A stretch of DNA of 64,000 bases from Kolteria novifilia (GCA_007748055.1 CP036279.1:6882001-6946000); one strand, 5' to 3'. Positions 7,541 to 17,265 are shown, counted from the first letter of the stretch. Notes: generated from the sequence alone by a model not told the origin. Numbers and translations are program-made.

Positions 7541-10357
7541 TCACGCCCCACTCTCGCCAGCCGCTTTGTCTCGCGAACGAAACAGCAATTTCTGCCCCTC
7601 GACGGCCCAGAACACGATGGTGCTCAACGCGATGCAAGAGATGAGCTCCAACAAGGTCAACCCGGTCGTCTTGAAAATGCCTTGCAGCGGCGCCCAGTAG
7701 ATTACGCCGAGTTGCAAGCCGAACGTCAGGGCCACGGCACCGATCAGCGCCCGATTGGAAAAGATGCCGATTCGAAACAACGAATCGCGGTCGGAACGCA
7801 GCGCCATGGCGTTGCCCATCTGGGCGAGCGTCAAGACGGTGAAGACGATCGTACGCCAACGGGCTTCGCCCGCCGCGCCAGAGGCCCACCACCAGTAGCC
7901 CATCGCCAACGAGACGACTCCCATCAGCAGCCCGATCCAGGCGATATCCCAGCCCATGCCGCGTCCGAGGATATGCTCTTTCGGAGGATAGGGAGGACGT
8001 TTCATCGTGTTCCGCTCGGCCTGTTCCAGGGCTAGCGCCAGTCCAGGCAACCCGTCGGTGACCAAGTTGACCCACAGGATTTGCAGCGGCAGCAAGGGGA
8101 GCGGCATGCCCATCAAGGGACCAAGCACCATCACCCAGACCTCGCCCGCGTTGCTGGTCATCGTGTACTTGACGAACTTGCGAATGTTGTCGTAGACGAT
8201 GCGGCCCTCTTCCACCGCGTTGACGATGGTGGAAAAGTTGTCGTCGAGAAGGACCATCTGCGACGCTTCCTTGGAAACGTCGGTGCCGGTGATCCCCATC
8301 GCCACCCCGATGTGCGCTTGCTTGAGGGCCGGCGCGTCGTTCACGCCATCGCCCGTCATCGCGACCACATGGCCGTTGTCTTGAAGCGCCTGGACGAGTT
8401 GCAGTTTGTGCTTGGGAGCGACCCGCGCGTAAACCGAGGTCGTTTCGACCGTGCGCCGCAGCTCGTCACCGCTGGTCCCTTCCAACTCCTGTCCCGTCCT
8501 CACCTGGCCATCCTCGGCGATGCTCAGTTGACGGGCGATATGCGTGGCGGTCAGGGGATGGTCGCCCGTGATCATCACGGGCCGAATACCGGCTAAACGG
8601 CAGCGGGCGACCGACTCGGCGGCCTCGGCTCGCGGCGGGTCGATGATCCCGAGCATCCCAATGAAGATCAGATTCTGTTCGTCATCTTCCGTGGGACTTG
8701 TGGGCGAGCCGCCCGATTCCTGTTCAATCGCCGTGTCGAACGGTCGCATCGCGACTCCTAACACGCGCATGCCACTGGCGGCCAGCTCTTCATTGGCCCT
8801 CGAAATGCGACGGCGCCAGTCGTCAGTCATCGACGTCAGCTCGTCACCGTCCCAGACCTGCTGGCACGCGTCCACGATCGCATCGACCGCCCCCTTGGTG
8901 AACGCGATGTGGTCGGAAGTCATGCGAACGATCGATCGCATCGCCGAGGGGACGGGACCGTCGTCTTGTTCGAGCGACGAGGACTCGATCCGATGCACCG
9001 TCGTCATCCGTTTGCGGTCCGAATCGAACGGCACCTCGGCCACGCGCGGCATTCGCTCCGATAGCTCGTCCTTGTGAAGTCCAAAGCGGGCGGCCGCCAC
9101 CGCCAGAGCCCCTTCGGTCGGATCACCGATGGCTCGCAATTCCTGGTCCTTCTCGTCGATGTCGAGTTCCGCGTCATTGCACAGGCTCGCCCCCGTGAGC
9201 AGGAGCGCCAGCGAAGCGTTCTGCCCCGAGCTTCTCCCCATCGTGGAAGCTTGGTCGGAGTCTTCGGAATCGGTCGACGGCGAACTAGTCCGCGAATCCT
9301 TTGAGAGTTCGAGCCGATGACCGGCCACGTCGAGGACGGAAACGGTCATCCGGTTCTCGGTCAGCGTTCCGGTCTTGTCGGAGCAAATCACCGTGACCGA
9401 ACCGAGCGTTTCGACCGCGGGGAGCTTGCGAATCAACGCCCGCCGGTGGAACATGCGACGCGCGCCGATCGCGAGCGTCACCGTGGCGACCGCCGGCAAG
9501 CCCTCCGGCACGATCGCGACGGCGAGGCTCATCGCTGTCATCAACATCAACTGGAAGTTCTCTCCCCGCAGCACTCCCATCGCAAAGACCAAGGCCACAA
9601 TCGCGATCGCGATCATCGCCAACGCGCGACCAAGCTGGGCGAGTCGCTTTTGTAGCGGCGTCGGCTCGGCCTCGACCGTCTGGAGCGACCGAGCGATCTG
9701 TCCCAGTTCGGTCTCCATGCCGGTTTCGGTGACCACCGCCTGTCCGTGGCCGTAGGTCACCACGGTGCCCATGTAGGCCATGTTGGTTCGGTCGCCCAGC
9801 GGCATGTCGTCCCCCGCCAAGGCTTCGACCTGCTTCTCGACAGGCTCCGACTCCCCCGTCAGGGCTGACTCTTGAACCTTGAGATTGACCGATTCCCACA
9901 AGCGACAATCGGCCGGCACGTAGTTGCCGGCCTCCAAGAGGACCATGTCACCGGGAACCAATTCGCGAGCGGAGACCTCGCGCACGCTCCCCCCACGCCG
10001 GACTCGGACGATCGGGACGGCCAGCTTCTTCAACGCCGCCAGGGCCTTCTCCGCTCGATAATCTTGGACAAACCCGAGCGCCGCATTGAGCACGACGATG
10101 ACGAGAATCACCACCGAATCGGTGAACTCGCCTAGGAGAGCGGAAACGCCCGCCGCGACCATCAGCAGGACGACCATCGCTCCGCTGAGTTGTTCCAAGA
10201 GGATCTTTGCCGGCCCACGGCCGCCGGTTTCCACAAGTTCGTTGGGGCCGTGTTGAGCGAACCGTCGCTTGGCTTCATCTTCCGCCAAGCCACGTTCGAT
10301 GGGGGAATCGAGCTGGCTGGTGACCCCGGACACACTCTCCTGGTACCAAGTCGACAT
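7541..10357 (-). CDS. P2A-type cation-transporting P-type ATPase
   Basis: Membrane ATPase of the SERCA/PMR1-like group, most likely exporting Ca2+ (Mn2+ possible). From ATG 10357 it has 938 residues, normal for the family. Seen in order: an N-terminal cation-ATPase domain, TGES actuator motif (167-170), PEGLP in the ion-binding helix (284-288), phosphorylation site DKTGTLT with D327, a KGA nucleotide-binding motif, ITGDHPLTA, MTGDGVNDAPALK, and NLVTDGLPGLALALE in the C-terminal membrane half. The N domain carries a Ser/Asp-rich insertion after the phosphorylation site. I chose ATG 10357 because AAAGGCG lies upstream and MSTWYQ begins the conserved part; the frame runs on to 10426. The gene is flanked by direct repeats. 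Confidence 0.93.
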   Translation of the reverse strand: MSTWYQESVSGVTSQLDSPIERGLAEDEAKRRFAQHGPNELVETGGRGPAKILLEQLSGAMVVLLMVAAGVSALLGEFTDSVVILVIVVLNAALGFVQDYRAEKALAALKKLAVPIVRVRRGGSVREVSARELVPGDMVLLEAGNYVPADCRLWESVNLKVQESALTGESEPVEKQVEALAGDDMPLGDRTNMAYMGTVVTYGHGQAVVTETGMETELGQIARSLQTVEAEPTPLQKRLAQLGRALAMIAIAIVALVFAMGVLRGENFQLMLMTAMSLAVAIVPEGLPAVATVTLAIGARRMFHRRALIRKLPAVETLGSVTVICSDKTGTLTENRMTVSVLDVAGHRLELSKDSRTSSPSTDSEDSDQASTMGRSSGQNASLALLLTGASLCNDAELDIDEKDQELRAIGDPTEGALAVAAARFGLHKDELSERMPRVAEVPFDSDRKRMTTVHRIESSSLEQDDGPVPSAMRSIVRMTSDHIAFTKGAVDAIVDACQQVWDGDELTSMTDDWRRRISRANEELAASGMRVLGVAMRPFDTAIEQESGGSPTSPTEDDEQNLIFIGMLGIIDPPRAEAAESVARCRLAGIRPVMITGDHPLTATHIARQLSIAEDGQVRTGQELEGTSGDELRRTVETTSVYARVAPKHKLQLVQALQDNGHVVAMTGDGVNDAPALKQAHIGVAMGITGTDVSKEASQMVLLDDNFSTIVNAVEEGRIVYDNIRKFVKYTMTSNAGEVWVMVLGPLMGMPLPLLPLQILWVNLVTDGLPGLALALEQAERNTMKRPPYPPKEHILGRGMGWDIAWIGLLMGVVSLAMGYWWWASGAAGEARWRTIVFTVLTLAQMGNAMALRSDRDSLFRIGIFSNRALIGAVALTFGLQLGVIYWAPLQGIFKTTGLTLLELISCIALSTIVFWAVEGQKLLFRSRDKAAGESGA

Positions 10358-10587
10358 GCGTGGCGCCTTTCGCGAACGAGCAACCAGGGCAAGGCAACCG
10401 AGTCGGCGTTGCCAAGGATCGCCCATGCCCCATGACTTTTCTCGGCCCAGACAACGTCACTGGTCGTTGTCGGAAAACGACAATCCGTCTTCAATGGCCT
10501 GCGCCAGGGGTGCCGCCGAAACGTTCGGATCGGGGGTAAAACAAAGGGTTTCGGGCGAGATCGAGGAGTAAGTGCGCCGTGGTTCAC

Positions 10588-10650
10588 GCCATCTGCCGGC
10601 GCGACTGCGACTCTTGGAAGATGGCAGGCAAATGGCCTGCCCTACGGGGA
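10588..10650. repeat. direct repeat upstream of the cation ATPase gene
   Basis: Matches 7444-7497 in the same orientation, with a short insertion in the left half: GCCATCTGCCGGCGCGACTG, then CTCTTGGAAG, then the palindrome GGCAGGCAAATGGCCTGCC and CTACGGGGA. The rest of 10358-10782 contains no credible gene; the ATPase promoter should lie here. Confidence 0.75.
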
Positions 10651-10739
10651 GATCATTCACCACATCTCTCGGAGATGGTGGGTTAAGAACCACTGCACGT
10701 GTTGCGCAACCATTCACCCGACGATGTCAAGAAAAAGCA

Positions 10740-10766
10740 AAAGCCCTCCGAACTTCGGAGGGCTTT
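10740..10766 (-). terminator. rho-independent terminator of the sigma-factor gene
   Basis: Perfect 13-bp arms AAAGCCCTCCGAA and TTCGGAGGGCTTT with a one-base loop. Read on the minus strand it is followed by TGCTTTTTCTTG. It lies 16 bp beyond the stop of the ECF sigma gene, so it should end that transcript. Confidence 0.85.
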
Positions 10767-10782
10767 CACTGCTGAGGGTTAG

Positions 10783-11502
10783 TCATGAGGCGACGGCCAC
10801 CGCGACCGGGGCGCCGACCTCGTCACGTCGACGAGTGCCGTCGCGCGGGAGCCGTGGCTCCAAACGCTCGGGCGCGTCATCGTCGACCTCTTGGTCATCG
10901 GCGGCATGATCCGCGAGCGTTGAGGTGGTGCGGAGCACCGACTCGAGTCGACCCCGGGCCACGTGCAGACGCCGCTTCACGGTGCCGAGGGGAACCTCGA
11001 ACTCCTCGGCGATCCACGCCAAGGAGCGACCGTTCAGGTAGAAGGCGACGAGCACGTCCCGGTCCATGGGACGCAGGCTCGCGACCGCTTCGCGAACCAA
11101 GTCGCGCCGCTCCCGATCGAGCACGCTATCGAGCGGGCCGTCGCCCGAGTCGCGTCGCTGCTCCATCTGCTCGGGACCGACCGTCGCCAGGGGCGGCCGT
11201 CGGGTCTTGCGGTTGAGGGCCAAGCGAACCGTGATTCGCTGGAGCCACGCACCGATGCAAGCCGGCTCCCGCAGTTGCGGGATCTTCCGAAGCGCGTGGA
11301 GGAAGACCTCCTGAACCAGTTCCGCCGCTTCGTGGTGGTCTGACTGCCAACGCCGGGCGGTGGCCCAGACGAGTCCCTGGTACCGGTTGGTCAGTTCGCC
11401 AAAAGCATCCCGATCACCCGCTTGAGCCCGGTTGACCAAGCGGGCGAGCGCCCGCTCCTCGTCGTCAGTCCTTGTTGAGGTTTGGGTATCCATCTGTGTC
11501 AT
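10783..11502 (-). CDS. ECF-family RNA polymerase sigma factor
   Basis: A 239-residue sigma-70-family extracytoplasmic-function factor. Region 2 spans about residues 18-90 (GDRDAFGELTNRYQGLVWATA, then a helix with HEAAELVQEVFLHAL). Region 4 spans about 130-185 and includes the helix-turn-helix LAWIAEEFEVPLGTVKRRL. The last 45 residues are acidic then Arg-rich, an extension beyond a minimal ECF factor. No anti-sigma gene is adjacent, which suggests another control route, as is common among planctomycete ECF groups. The start at 11502 gives MTQMDTQT; the second ATG at 11493 is equally possible. It ends before a strong terminator. Confidence 0.9.
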   Translation of the reverse strand: MTQMDTQTSTRTDDEERALARLVNRAQAGDRDAFGELTNRYQGLVWATARRWQSDHHEAAELVQEVFLHALRKIPQLREPACIGAWLQRITVRLALNRKTRRPPLATVGPEQMEQRRDSGDGPLDSVLDRERRDLVREAVASLRPMDRDVLVAFYLNGRSLAWIAEEFEVPLGTVKRRLHVARGRLESVLRTTSTLADHAADDQEVDDDAPERLEPRLPRDGTRRRDEVGAPVAVAVAS

Positions 11503-11705
11503 GTCCTTTCCCGAGCGACGCGGGGGGAGCGTCCTCGGCTCATCTATGGGGAGAAATCAATGGGAAGTCGCGCGACGTTCGACTCCGAGGAGCGAGAAGA
11601 GGTTGGCAACGCGCGAACAGAGCGCAACGTCAACAACCACTCGCGGTCCGAAGGAGCGAGCCGATGCGTGGAACGAATTTCCGAGAAGGAATAATCCCGT
11701 TCGGG

Positions 11706-11984
11706 TCAGCTAGCGCAACAGAACGCCGTGACGCCACGCATCGGTAACCGCATTCGTTCGCGTTTCATGGCGAACGGGCGCGGTTTGGTCGTCGTTAGGC
11801 CAACTCCTTGGAACAGGAGTCGCCACAAATACGACCAGGGCGTCGACCCTCGATGGAAAGCCCATGAACATGGGGACATGACCACGGAGGTGACGACCGA
11901 GATAACGCTCACGCGAACATCAACGCCGGCCTTAATGGCAATAGCCTGAGCCGCATTAATGGTCTCGATGATGCGATCGAACAT
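11706..11984 (-). CDS. possible small protein with strong ribosome binding site
   Basis: Not recognised. From ATG 11984 the frame gives 92 residues. The first 36 (MFDRIIETINAAQAIAIKAG, then VDVRVSVISVVTSVV) look like a genuine protein with an amphipathic or weakly hydrophobic helix; the rest is Arg-rich and less convincing. The support is the site GGAGGTG seven bases before the ATG, better than most sites in this window. Two hairpins lie 40-90 bases upstream of the start. The true product could be shorter if there is a sequence error. Confidence 0.35.
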   Translation of the reverse strand: MFDRIIETINAAQAIAIKAGVDVRVSVISVVTSVVMSPCSWAFHRGSTPWSYLWRLLFQGVGLTTTKPRPFAMKRERMRLPMRGVTAFCCAS

Positions 11985-13396
11985 CTTCGGCACCTCCGCA
12001 AACTAGAGGGAGCAATCATTGGTAGACCTGGGGACTCTCCCCCAGGCGGGTCGGTCACTAGACCGATCAGTGACCCCGAGCCACACCTGTCGCGGCCTCG
12101 GAATCGATTCCTGCGCTGTCCTGCCAAACAGGACCGTCGCAATGGTTGACACGCGACCCTATCTTGCGGTTCGCGCGCCGTACGCGGAATTCGGTTATTT
12201 TTAACTTCTTTTTCGACCAAATACAATCGCCACGGCGCTAGATTCCCTCCAAAACGCACCAAAGGGCGTCGTTTTCGAGCAGCTTTTGCCTCCTGTCCGC
12301 GGACGGGAACCAGTCTTCTGGTGGGACTCGCACAAGGAATCTGGTGACGCGGTTCAGACGTTCACCATTGCTTCATCAAATCTTGATTGCCCCGCTATTG
12401 ATCCCTACCTTCTTTGACCTACCGTAGCCGGCGGAGAACAACCCGTTGACGTCCCCGGAGGGACCCGCTGCCCGTCGAGCGAGATTTCGTGCTTCGCTCG
12501 GTGGCTCTTTATCGGACGTTAACGCCAATATCGAACGGATGCGACCTGGCGACAAAACACCTCAAACACCTACCGCAATTGAGGATACGTCGCAAACAAT
12601 CCCGTTCCTCGACCAAGAGGTCCACGGCGCGGCGTTTGCATATGTCCCCGAGGCGGCTCTGGTGACCAATATTCGCGATTGATCGTAACGCGTTGTCACA
12701 AGACCGCTCCGGGGCGTTCAAGGATGAGAAAGGCACCGGGCATGATGATTCCCGGCTTGAAGACGGGTACGCGATCCAGTATCCGCACTCTCCGGCTTCG
12801 ACGACCGCAACCGCTGGGTCGACCTGATGGTATCAGTCGTTGTTTGCCGGAGATGAGCAATGTTCCTCTCGGAAGGGCAATACGTGGGAAGCTTGGGTTG
12901 GATGGCAGCTTTGGGGGCAATTGCGTTGCTGGGGCCCTTGGAGGAAAGCCGATCAACAAGACAAGACGTCATCGCAAGCGTTTCCTGAGCGTACGTCCGT
13001 CCGGCGAAGGAGATCATTCCCCCTGCGACCCCCTCTTTCGACGTGCCTCGCGGGCCCCGGCCTTGAGTGGAGGCCTCTCGAAAGTGCCAAATGGCCTCGT
13101 CCGAGGAGGCCCCTCGGCCGCCACGATGCCGGCCACGTTCATGTGTCCAAAAGGGTAGTCACTGTCGCCAACGCCTCTCGCGCATCAGGGAAGTAGACGA
13201 GAAGACGCCATGAAGCGAACCGAACGACTGCTGTGGGACCGGAAACACACACCAACGCCTTAACCGGCGGAGTATGCAACACGATGAGCATCCTCGACGT
13301 GAGAGGAACGCGCGGCCGCCGAGGCGCTCGCGAGTTGTTCCTGAACTGGTTCGGCCCAAATCGCCGAACTTCACCACTTTGGGTGACCTCTCTCTT
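11985..13396. other. long gene-free stretch
   Basis: About 1.4 kb with no convincing gene. Several frames are open (for example 12446-12682 on the plus strand and 13139-14314 on the minus strand), but they have no good ribosome binding site, no recognisable domain and a composition typical of chance frames in GC-rich DNA. It holds the leader hairpins of the small minus-strand gene at 12027-12075, a locally AT-rich patch near 12190-12225, and presumably the promoter of the kinase gene at 13397. Confidence 0.55.
12027..12075 (-). promoter_or_regulatory. double hairpin, possible structured leader
   Basis: Two adjacent inverted repeats: CCTGGGG/CCCCAGG at 12027-12046 and TCGGTC/GACCGA at 12051-12066, the second overlapping GGTCACT/AGTGACC at 12053-12075 so that two alternative stems are possible. 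They lie upstream of the small minus-strand gene that starts at 11984. Mutually exclusive stems are what a leader switch would need, but no known riboswitch class is recognised. Confidence 0.3.
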
Positions 13397-16204
13397 ATGA
13401 GTGATCGAGTCAAGAAAGCCCCTGAGGGGATCATGACGCTGGATCGATTTATCGACGAGGTCGTCGCCAGCGGTCTGATGACGCGGGCCGCGGTCACTGC
13501 CGTGCGCGATCGACTCAATCGGGAACAGCGCACGATGCAGGGACTGGCTGATGCGCTGATCAAGCGGAAGTTCCTCACCATTTGGGAAGCTCGCCAAATC
13601 GCCGCCAAGCGCGGACGCTTTCTGTTGCTTGAGGGACGCTATCGGCTCAAGAGCAAGCTCGGCGAAGGGGGCATGGGCGCGGTCTTTCGCGCGCTCGATA
13701 TCCAGCTCGACCGCCGCGTCGCCCTCAAGATCCCGCGGACCGATCGGCTTGAGAACCCCTCGACCCTGAAGCGTTTCCGCCGCGAAGCGCTCGCTCACGG
13801 CCGGCTCGAGCATCCGGGGATCGTGCGCGCCCTTGATGTCGGCTCCGATGGTCCCATCCACTTTATCGTCTTCGAATGGGTCGAGGGACTCGACCTGCGC
13901 CGGCTCGTCGGCAAGAACGGCCCGCTCTCGGCCCCTGTCGCGGCCGACTACATGCTGCGTTCGGCCGAGGCGATGGCCTTCGCCCATGCCCGCGGCGTCA
14001 CCCACCGGGACGTCAAGCCCGGCAACATCATGATTACTCCCGACGATCGCCTCAAAGTGCTCGATCTCGGGTTCGCGCGACTGACCGCTCCCCAGCAAGT
14101 CGATCCCGAGGAGCGACCGAGCGAGTACGCTCAGTTGACCAAAGTCGGCTCCCTCGTCGGCACCGTCGACTACATGGCTCCCGAACAAGCGCGCGACACG
14201 CGCCAAGCCGACGTTCGCAGCGACATCTACGGGATGGGGTGCACCTTCTACTTTGCCCTCACCGGTCGACCGCCCTACCCGGCGAAGAACTCGATCGATG
14301 CCCTCTTTCGGCACGCGAAGGATCCCATTCCCCGCGTTCCGGGAGGCGATCCGACGCTCGACGCGATCTTGCGCCGCATGATGGCGAAGAAGCCCGCCGA
14401 TCGCTACCAGAGTTTCGAGGACGTGATCCGAGCGCTCGAGGCGTGGCTAAACTCGCCGGCCGAGGCGCGCCACTTGGCCGTCATCGACGATCCGGGGATC
14501 GCCAAACTTGAGGAAACGATCGAGGTCGCGCCAAGGCGCGATTCGGGGAACGACTCTCCCGAACAAGACATCCCCACCTGGTTGGCGACGCTCGACGATC
14601 CGACCAAGTCCCCGGCCCCCTTGAGTCGAGGTGACTCGTCCATCGATGAGCGGTCGCGGCCTTGGGGTCACCTCGTGTCGACCGTGATCGCCGCGACCCT
14701 GCTGCTGGTCGGTGGTTCGATCCTTTGGAACAAGGCCGGCCAGACCCAAATCGACGTCCAGTGGCCCGAGGATCAGCGGACCGGAGGCACGATCATCGTC
14801 GATGGAAAGACGCGACTGCTTCCGACGGTCGGCAGTCTGGTCTATCCGGGCTCGTGGGGCGAGCGCCAAGTGGCGATGTCCCGTCCCGGCTACTTGCCGC
14901 TGACCTTCACCGTCGACTTGGCGCGTGGCGAGCGACGCGTGCTCAATCCTCGCTGGGCCCCCACCGCCGCGACCCGGCGACGTCAGGAGATCACCCAACT
15001 CGAGGAAGCGGTCGCCGACATCGCCACCCGCAACGCGGATGATCCGGACGTCGCGCGACTGCGCCGTTCGCTCTTCGATTTCCAAGCCCGCTGGCGACAG
15101 ACCAAGGAGAGTCTGCGGGCGGCCACGCTGTTGTCGCGATTGCCGAGCCCGCACGACGGGCGGAGCTTCGTTTCCGACTCCGGCTTCGGCCCGCCGCTCG
15201 TGGATGATCTTCCGATCGTCGCGGTGTGGGCTCAAGCGGGGTCGACCGAATGGACTTACCGTCACGAGGCGAAGCTCTCCCGCGACGGCGAACTGCTCAT
15301 CGTTCCGACCCCGAAGAAAGGACTCTCCGTCCTTCATCTTCGCGAGAACCAAGAGACCCGCGACTTGGCGGTGCCGGCCTTCTCGGGAAGGCTCGACGTC
15401 GACGAGGCGACCCAACGCGTGGCAACGCTCGAGAATCAGCGAACCGTCCGCGTCCGCGACTTGACGACCGGCGAGATCCTCTGGTCGCAGGAGAGCGAGC
15501 ACGACCTCAGCGACGTCAGCTTCTGCCCCGGTGGTAGCCATCTCGCGGTGAGCGGGTTCCCCAAGCCGGAATCGGTCGCGATTCTCGATGCCTCGACCGG
15601 CCAAGTGCGGCTCACCTTGCAGGGCAGCCGTCAGACGGTGCGTGCCATCGCGTACAGCCCGCAGGGAAGCCTGCTGGCATCGGTCTGCCAAAACGACACC
15701 GGCGAACCGGCCGAGATCAAGATCTGGGACGTCACCCAAGGAGTCGAATGGATGACGATTCGCGAGAGTCGCTCCACCCCGACCGCCGTCGCCTTCAGTC
15801 CCGACGGGCATTTCGTCGCGACCGGTGCCGAGGATGGGGCGATTTCGCTCTGGGACACCGAGTCGGGTGAGTCGATCGAGGACTATCGTGGCCATGAGGG
15901 AGCGATCACCACGCTCTGCTTCCGGCCCGATGGGAAGCAGTTCGCCTCCGGCTCGGAGGACGGGACCGTCCGGTTGTGGCAGACCGAGTCGCGCCAGCCG
16001 GAAGCGACCTTCCAGATCGGCCCCAGAAACGGTCGGGTCAACAGCGTGATCTACAGCCCCGAGGGACGCCATCTCGTCACCGCCAATGGCGATGGGACGG
16101 TATACATGCTTCGTCTGGAGGGTTCGGCCAGCTACCGGCCGCGCAAGATGCCCGCGACGCCGACCTTCGACATCACGTCGGAACGCGGACCGGGCCGCTA
16201 TTGA
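13397..16204 (+). CDS. transmembrane Ser/Thr kinase with C-terminal WD40 repeats
   Basis: A 935-residue Hanks-type kinase. An N-terminal helical segment (about 10-75) precedes the kinase domain (about 82-350): glycine loop GEGGMGAVF, Lys111 in VALKIP, catalytic HRDVKPGN with D205, and DLG (223-225) in place of DFG. One membrane segment lies near 425-446 (STVIAATLLLVGGSILW). The extracytoplasmic part has a PEGA-like stretch, then WD40 blades from about residue 700, including AVAFSPDGHFVATGAEDG and TLCFRPDGKQFASGSEDG. Such proteins are planctomycete signalling receptors; the ligand is unknown. ATG 13397 is chosen because the sequence becomes family-like there; ATG 13433 has a better ribosome site. 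Its stop overlaps the stop of the convergent gene. Confidence 0.9.
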   Translation: MSDRVKKAPEGIMTLDRFIDEVVASGLMTRAAVTAVRDRLNREQRTMQGLADALIKRKFLTIWEARQIAAKRGRFLLLEGRYRLKSKLGEGGMGAVFRALDIQLDRRVALKIPRTDRLENPSTLKRFRREALAHGRLEHPGIVRALDVGSDGPIHFIVFEWVEGLDLRRLVGKNGPLSAPVAADYMLRSAEAMAFAHARGVTHRDVKPGNIMITPDDRLKVLDLGFARLTAPQQVDPEERPSEYAQLTKVGSLVGTVDYMAPEQARDTRQADVRSDIYGMGCTFYFALTGRPPYPAKNSIDALFRHAKDPIPRVPGGDPTLDAILRRMMAKKPADRYQSFEDVIRALEAWLNSPAEARHLAVIDDPGIAKLEETIEVAPRRDSGNDSPEQDIPTWLATLDDPTKSPAPLSRGDSSIDERSRPWGHLVSTVIAATLLLVGGSILWNKAGQTQIDVQWPEDQRTGGTIIVDGKTRLLPTVGSLVYPGSWGERQVAMSRPGYLPLTFTVDLARGERRVLNPRWAPTAATRRRQEITQLEEAVADIATRNADDPDVARLRRSLFDFQARWRQTKESLRAATLLSRLPSPHDGRSFVSDSGFGPPLVDDLPIVAVWAQAGSTEWTYRHEAKLSRDGELLIVPTPKKGLSVLHLRENQETRDLAVPAFSGRLDVDEATQRVATLENQRTVRVRDLTTGEILWSQESEHDLSDVSFCPGGSHLAVSGFPKPESVAILDASTGQVRLTLQGSRQTVRAIAYSPQGSLLASVCQNDTGEPAEIKIWDVTQGVEWMTIRESRSTPTAVAFSPDGHFVATGAEDGAISLWDTESGESIEDYRGHEGAITTLCFRPDGKQFASGSEDGTVRLWQTESRQPEATFQIGPRNGRVNSVIYSPEGRHLVTANGDGTVYMLRLEGSASYRPRKMPATPTFDITSERGPGRY

Positions 16205-17265
16205 GAAGCGGTCGAGGAAGCCTTGCCCCCCTCGTCGCGAACCACGCGAAACCCGACAACGTTCGAACGGTAGTCGGGCCGCACGGGACGACGCCTGCCC
16301 GACATCGTGTCCCAATGATGGCTCGTCCAGTCCCCACCACGAATGATGCGAAAGTCGCCCGTCTTCGGACCGCTCGGGTCGGCTTCGGGGGAATTGGCGT
16401 AGTAGGTCGCGTCATACCAATCCGAGACCCACTCACCCGCGTTGCCATGCATGTCGTAGAGGCCGAAGTCGTTCGGCTTCTTCTTCCCCACCGGATGCGT
16501 TCCCTTCCCGCCGCTGGAGTTGACCCACGCGTAGTCATCGACGATGGGATACTCGTCGCCGAAGGACCATAGCGTCTGCTGCTTCCAGATCGGGTCGACC
16601 GCACGGCAGGCGTACTCCCACTCCGCCTCGGTCGGCAGCCGGTAGGTCGCCCCTTCCTTTTTGCCCAGCCAATCGCAAAAGGCGAGGGCGTCGGAGTAGG
16701 AGACGAGTACCGCGGGGTTGTATTTAGTCTGCTCGAAGCCGGGCGAGCGCCAGCTCACCGAGCGTTGCTGGGACGCGGGCTCGTTGCCGCCCACTTGGAT
16801 CTCGCCACCGCTGCCGTTGGTCTCCGCGAGGGTCTTGTACTTCGCCTCGTCGCAGAACTGCGCGAACTGGGCGACGGTCACCTCGGTCGCGGAGATCGCG
16901 AAGGGTTTGGTGATCTTGACGGTGTGTTCGGGGAACTCGTCCTCGCGGCGTTTGGCATCGCGTTCGTGAAAGTACCCCCCCATGGTGAACTCGCCGGCCG
17001 GAATGACCATCATCTTCATCCCAAGCGAGTTCTTCGTCGCCTTGGCGCGGGGGCCGGACTCGAAGGGAGAGATGAGCTTGTCCTCGGGGAGTTCGGGGGT
17101 CGACATCTCGTCGTCGGTCTTGGTCTCCGGATCCGCCGGGGTCGATGCCGAGTCGTCGGCGTTTTTTGGCTTGGCCTTGGCCTGGGTCGACGTCGTTCCG
17201 CCGCATCCGGCCACCAGACCCAAGACGAGAGGAAGCATCAAGAGCGTTGACCAACGTGCGAACAT
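16198..17265 (-). CDS. lipoprotein with FGE-sulfatase (SUMF1-like) fold, Cys-less
   Basis: A 355-residue protein with a lipoprotein signal peptide: MFARWSTLLMLPLVLGLVAG followed by C21. A Lys/Asp/Pro-rich linker leads to the formylglycine-generating-enzyme fold (about 85-345), marked by NSLGMKMMVIPAGEFTMGG, YRLPTEAEWEYACRA, YDMHGNAGEWVSDWY and IIRGGDW. The closing segment, GGDWTSHHWDTMSGRRRPV, lacks both catalytic cysteines of real FGE, so formylglycine synthesis is unlikely; a binding or unrelated role is more plausible. ATG 17265 is chosen because it begins the signal peptide; the frame extends to 17379. The stop overlaps that of the convergent WD40 kinase by seven bases. Confidence 0.87.
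   Translation of the reverse strand: MFARWSTLLMLPLVLGLVAGCGGTTSTQAKAKPKNADDSASTPADPETKTDDEMSTPELPEDKLISPFESGPRAKATKNSLGMKMMVIPAGEFTMGGYFHERDAKRREDEFPEHTVKITKPFAISATEVTVAQFAQFCDEAKYKTLAETNGSGGEIQVGGNEPASQQRSVSWRSPGFEQTKYNPAVLVSYSDALAFCDWLGKKEGATYRLPTEAEWEYACRAVDPIWKQQTLWSFGDEYPIVDDYAWVNSSGGKGTHPVGKKKPNDFGLYDMHGNAGEWVSDWYDATYYANSPEADPSGPKTGDFRIIRGGDWTSHHWDTMSGRRRPVRPDYRSNVVGFRVVRDEGGKASSTASQ

Noticed and set aside
12446-13158. Open frames in the gap before the WD40 kinase
   Set aside because: No ribosome site, no family-like sequence and biased composition.
16198-17265. FGE-fold lipoprotein as the sulfatase-activating enzyme
   Set aside because: The C-terminal active-site segment has no cysteine, and lipid anchoring does not fit a cytoplasmic or co-translational maturase.
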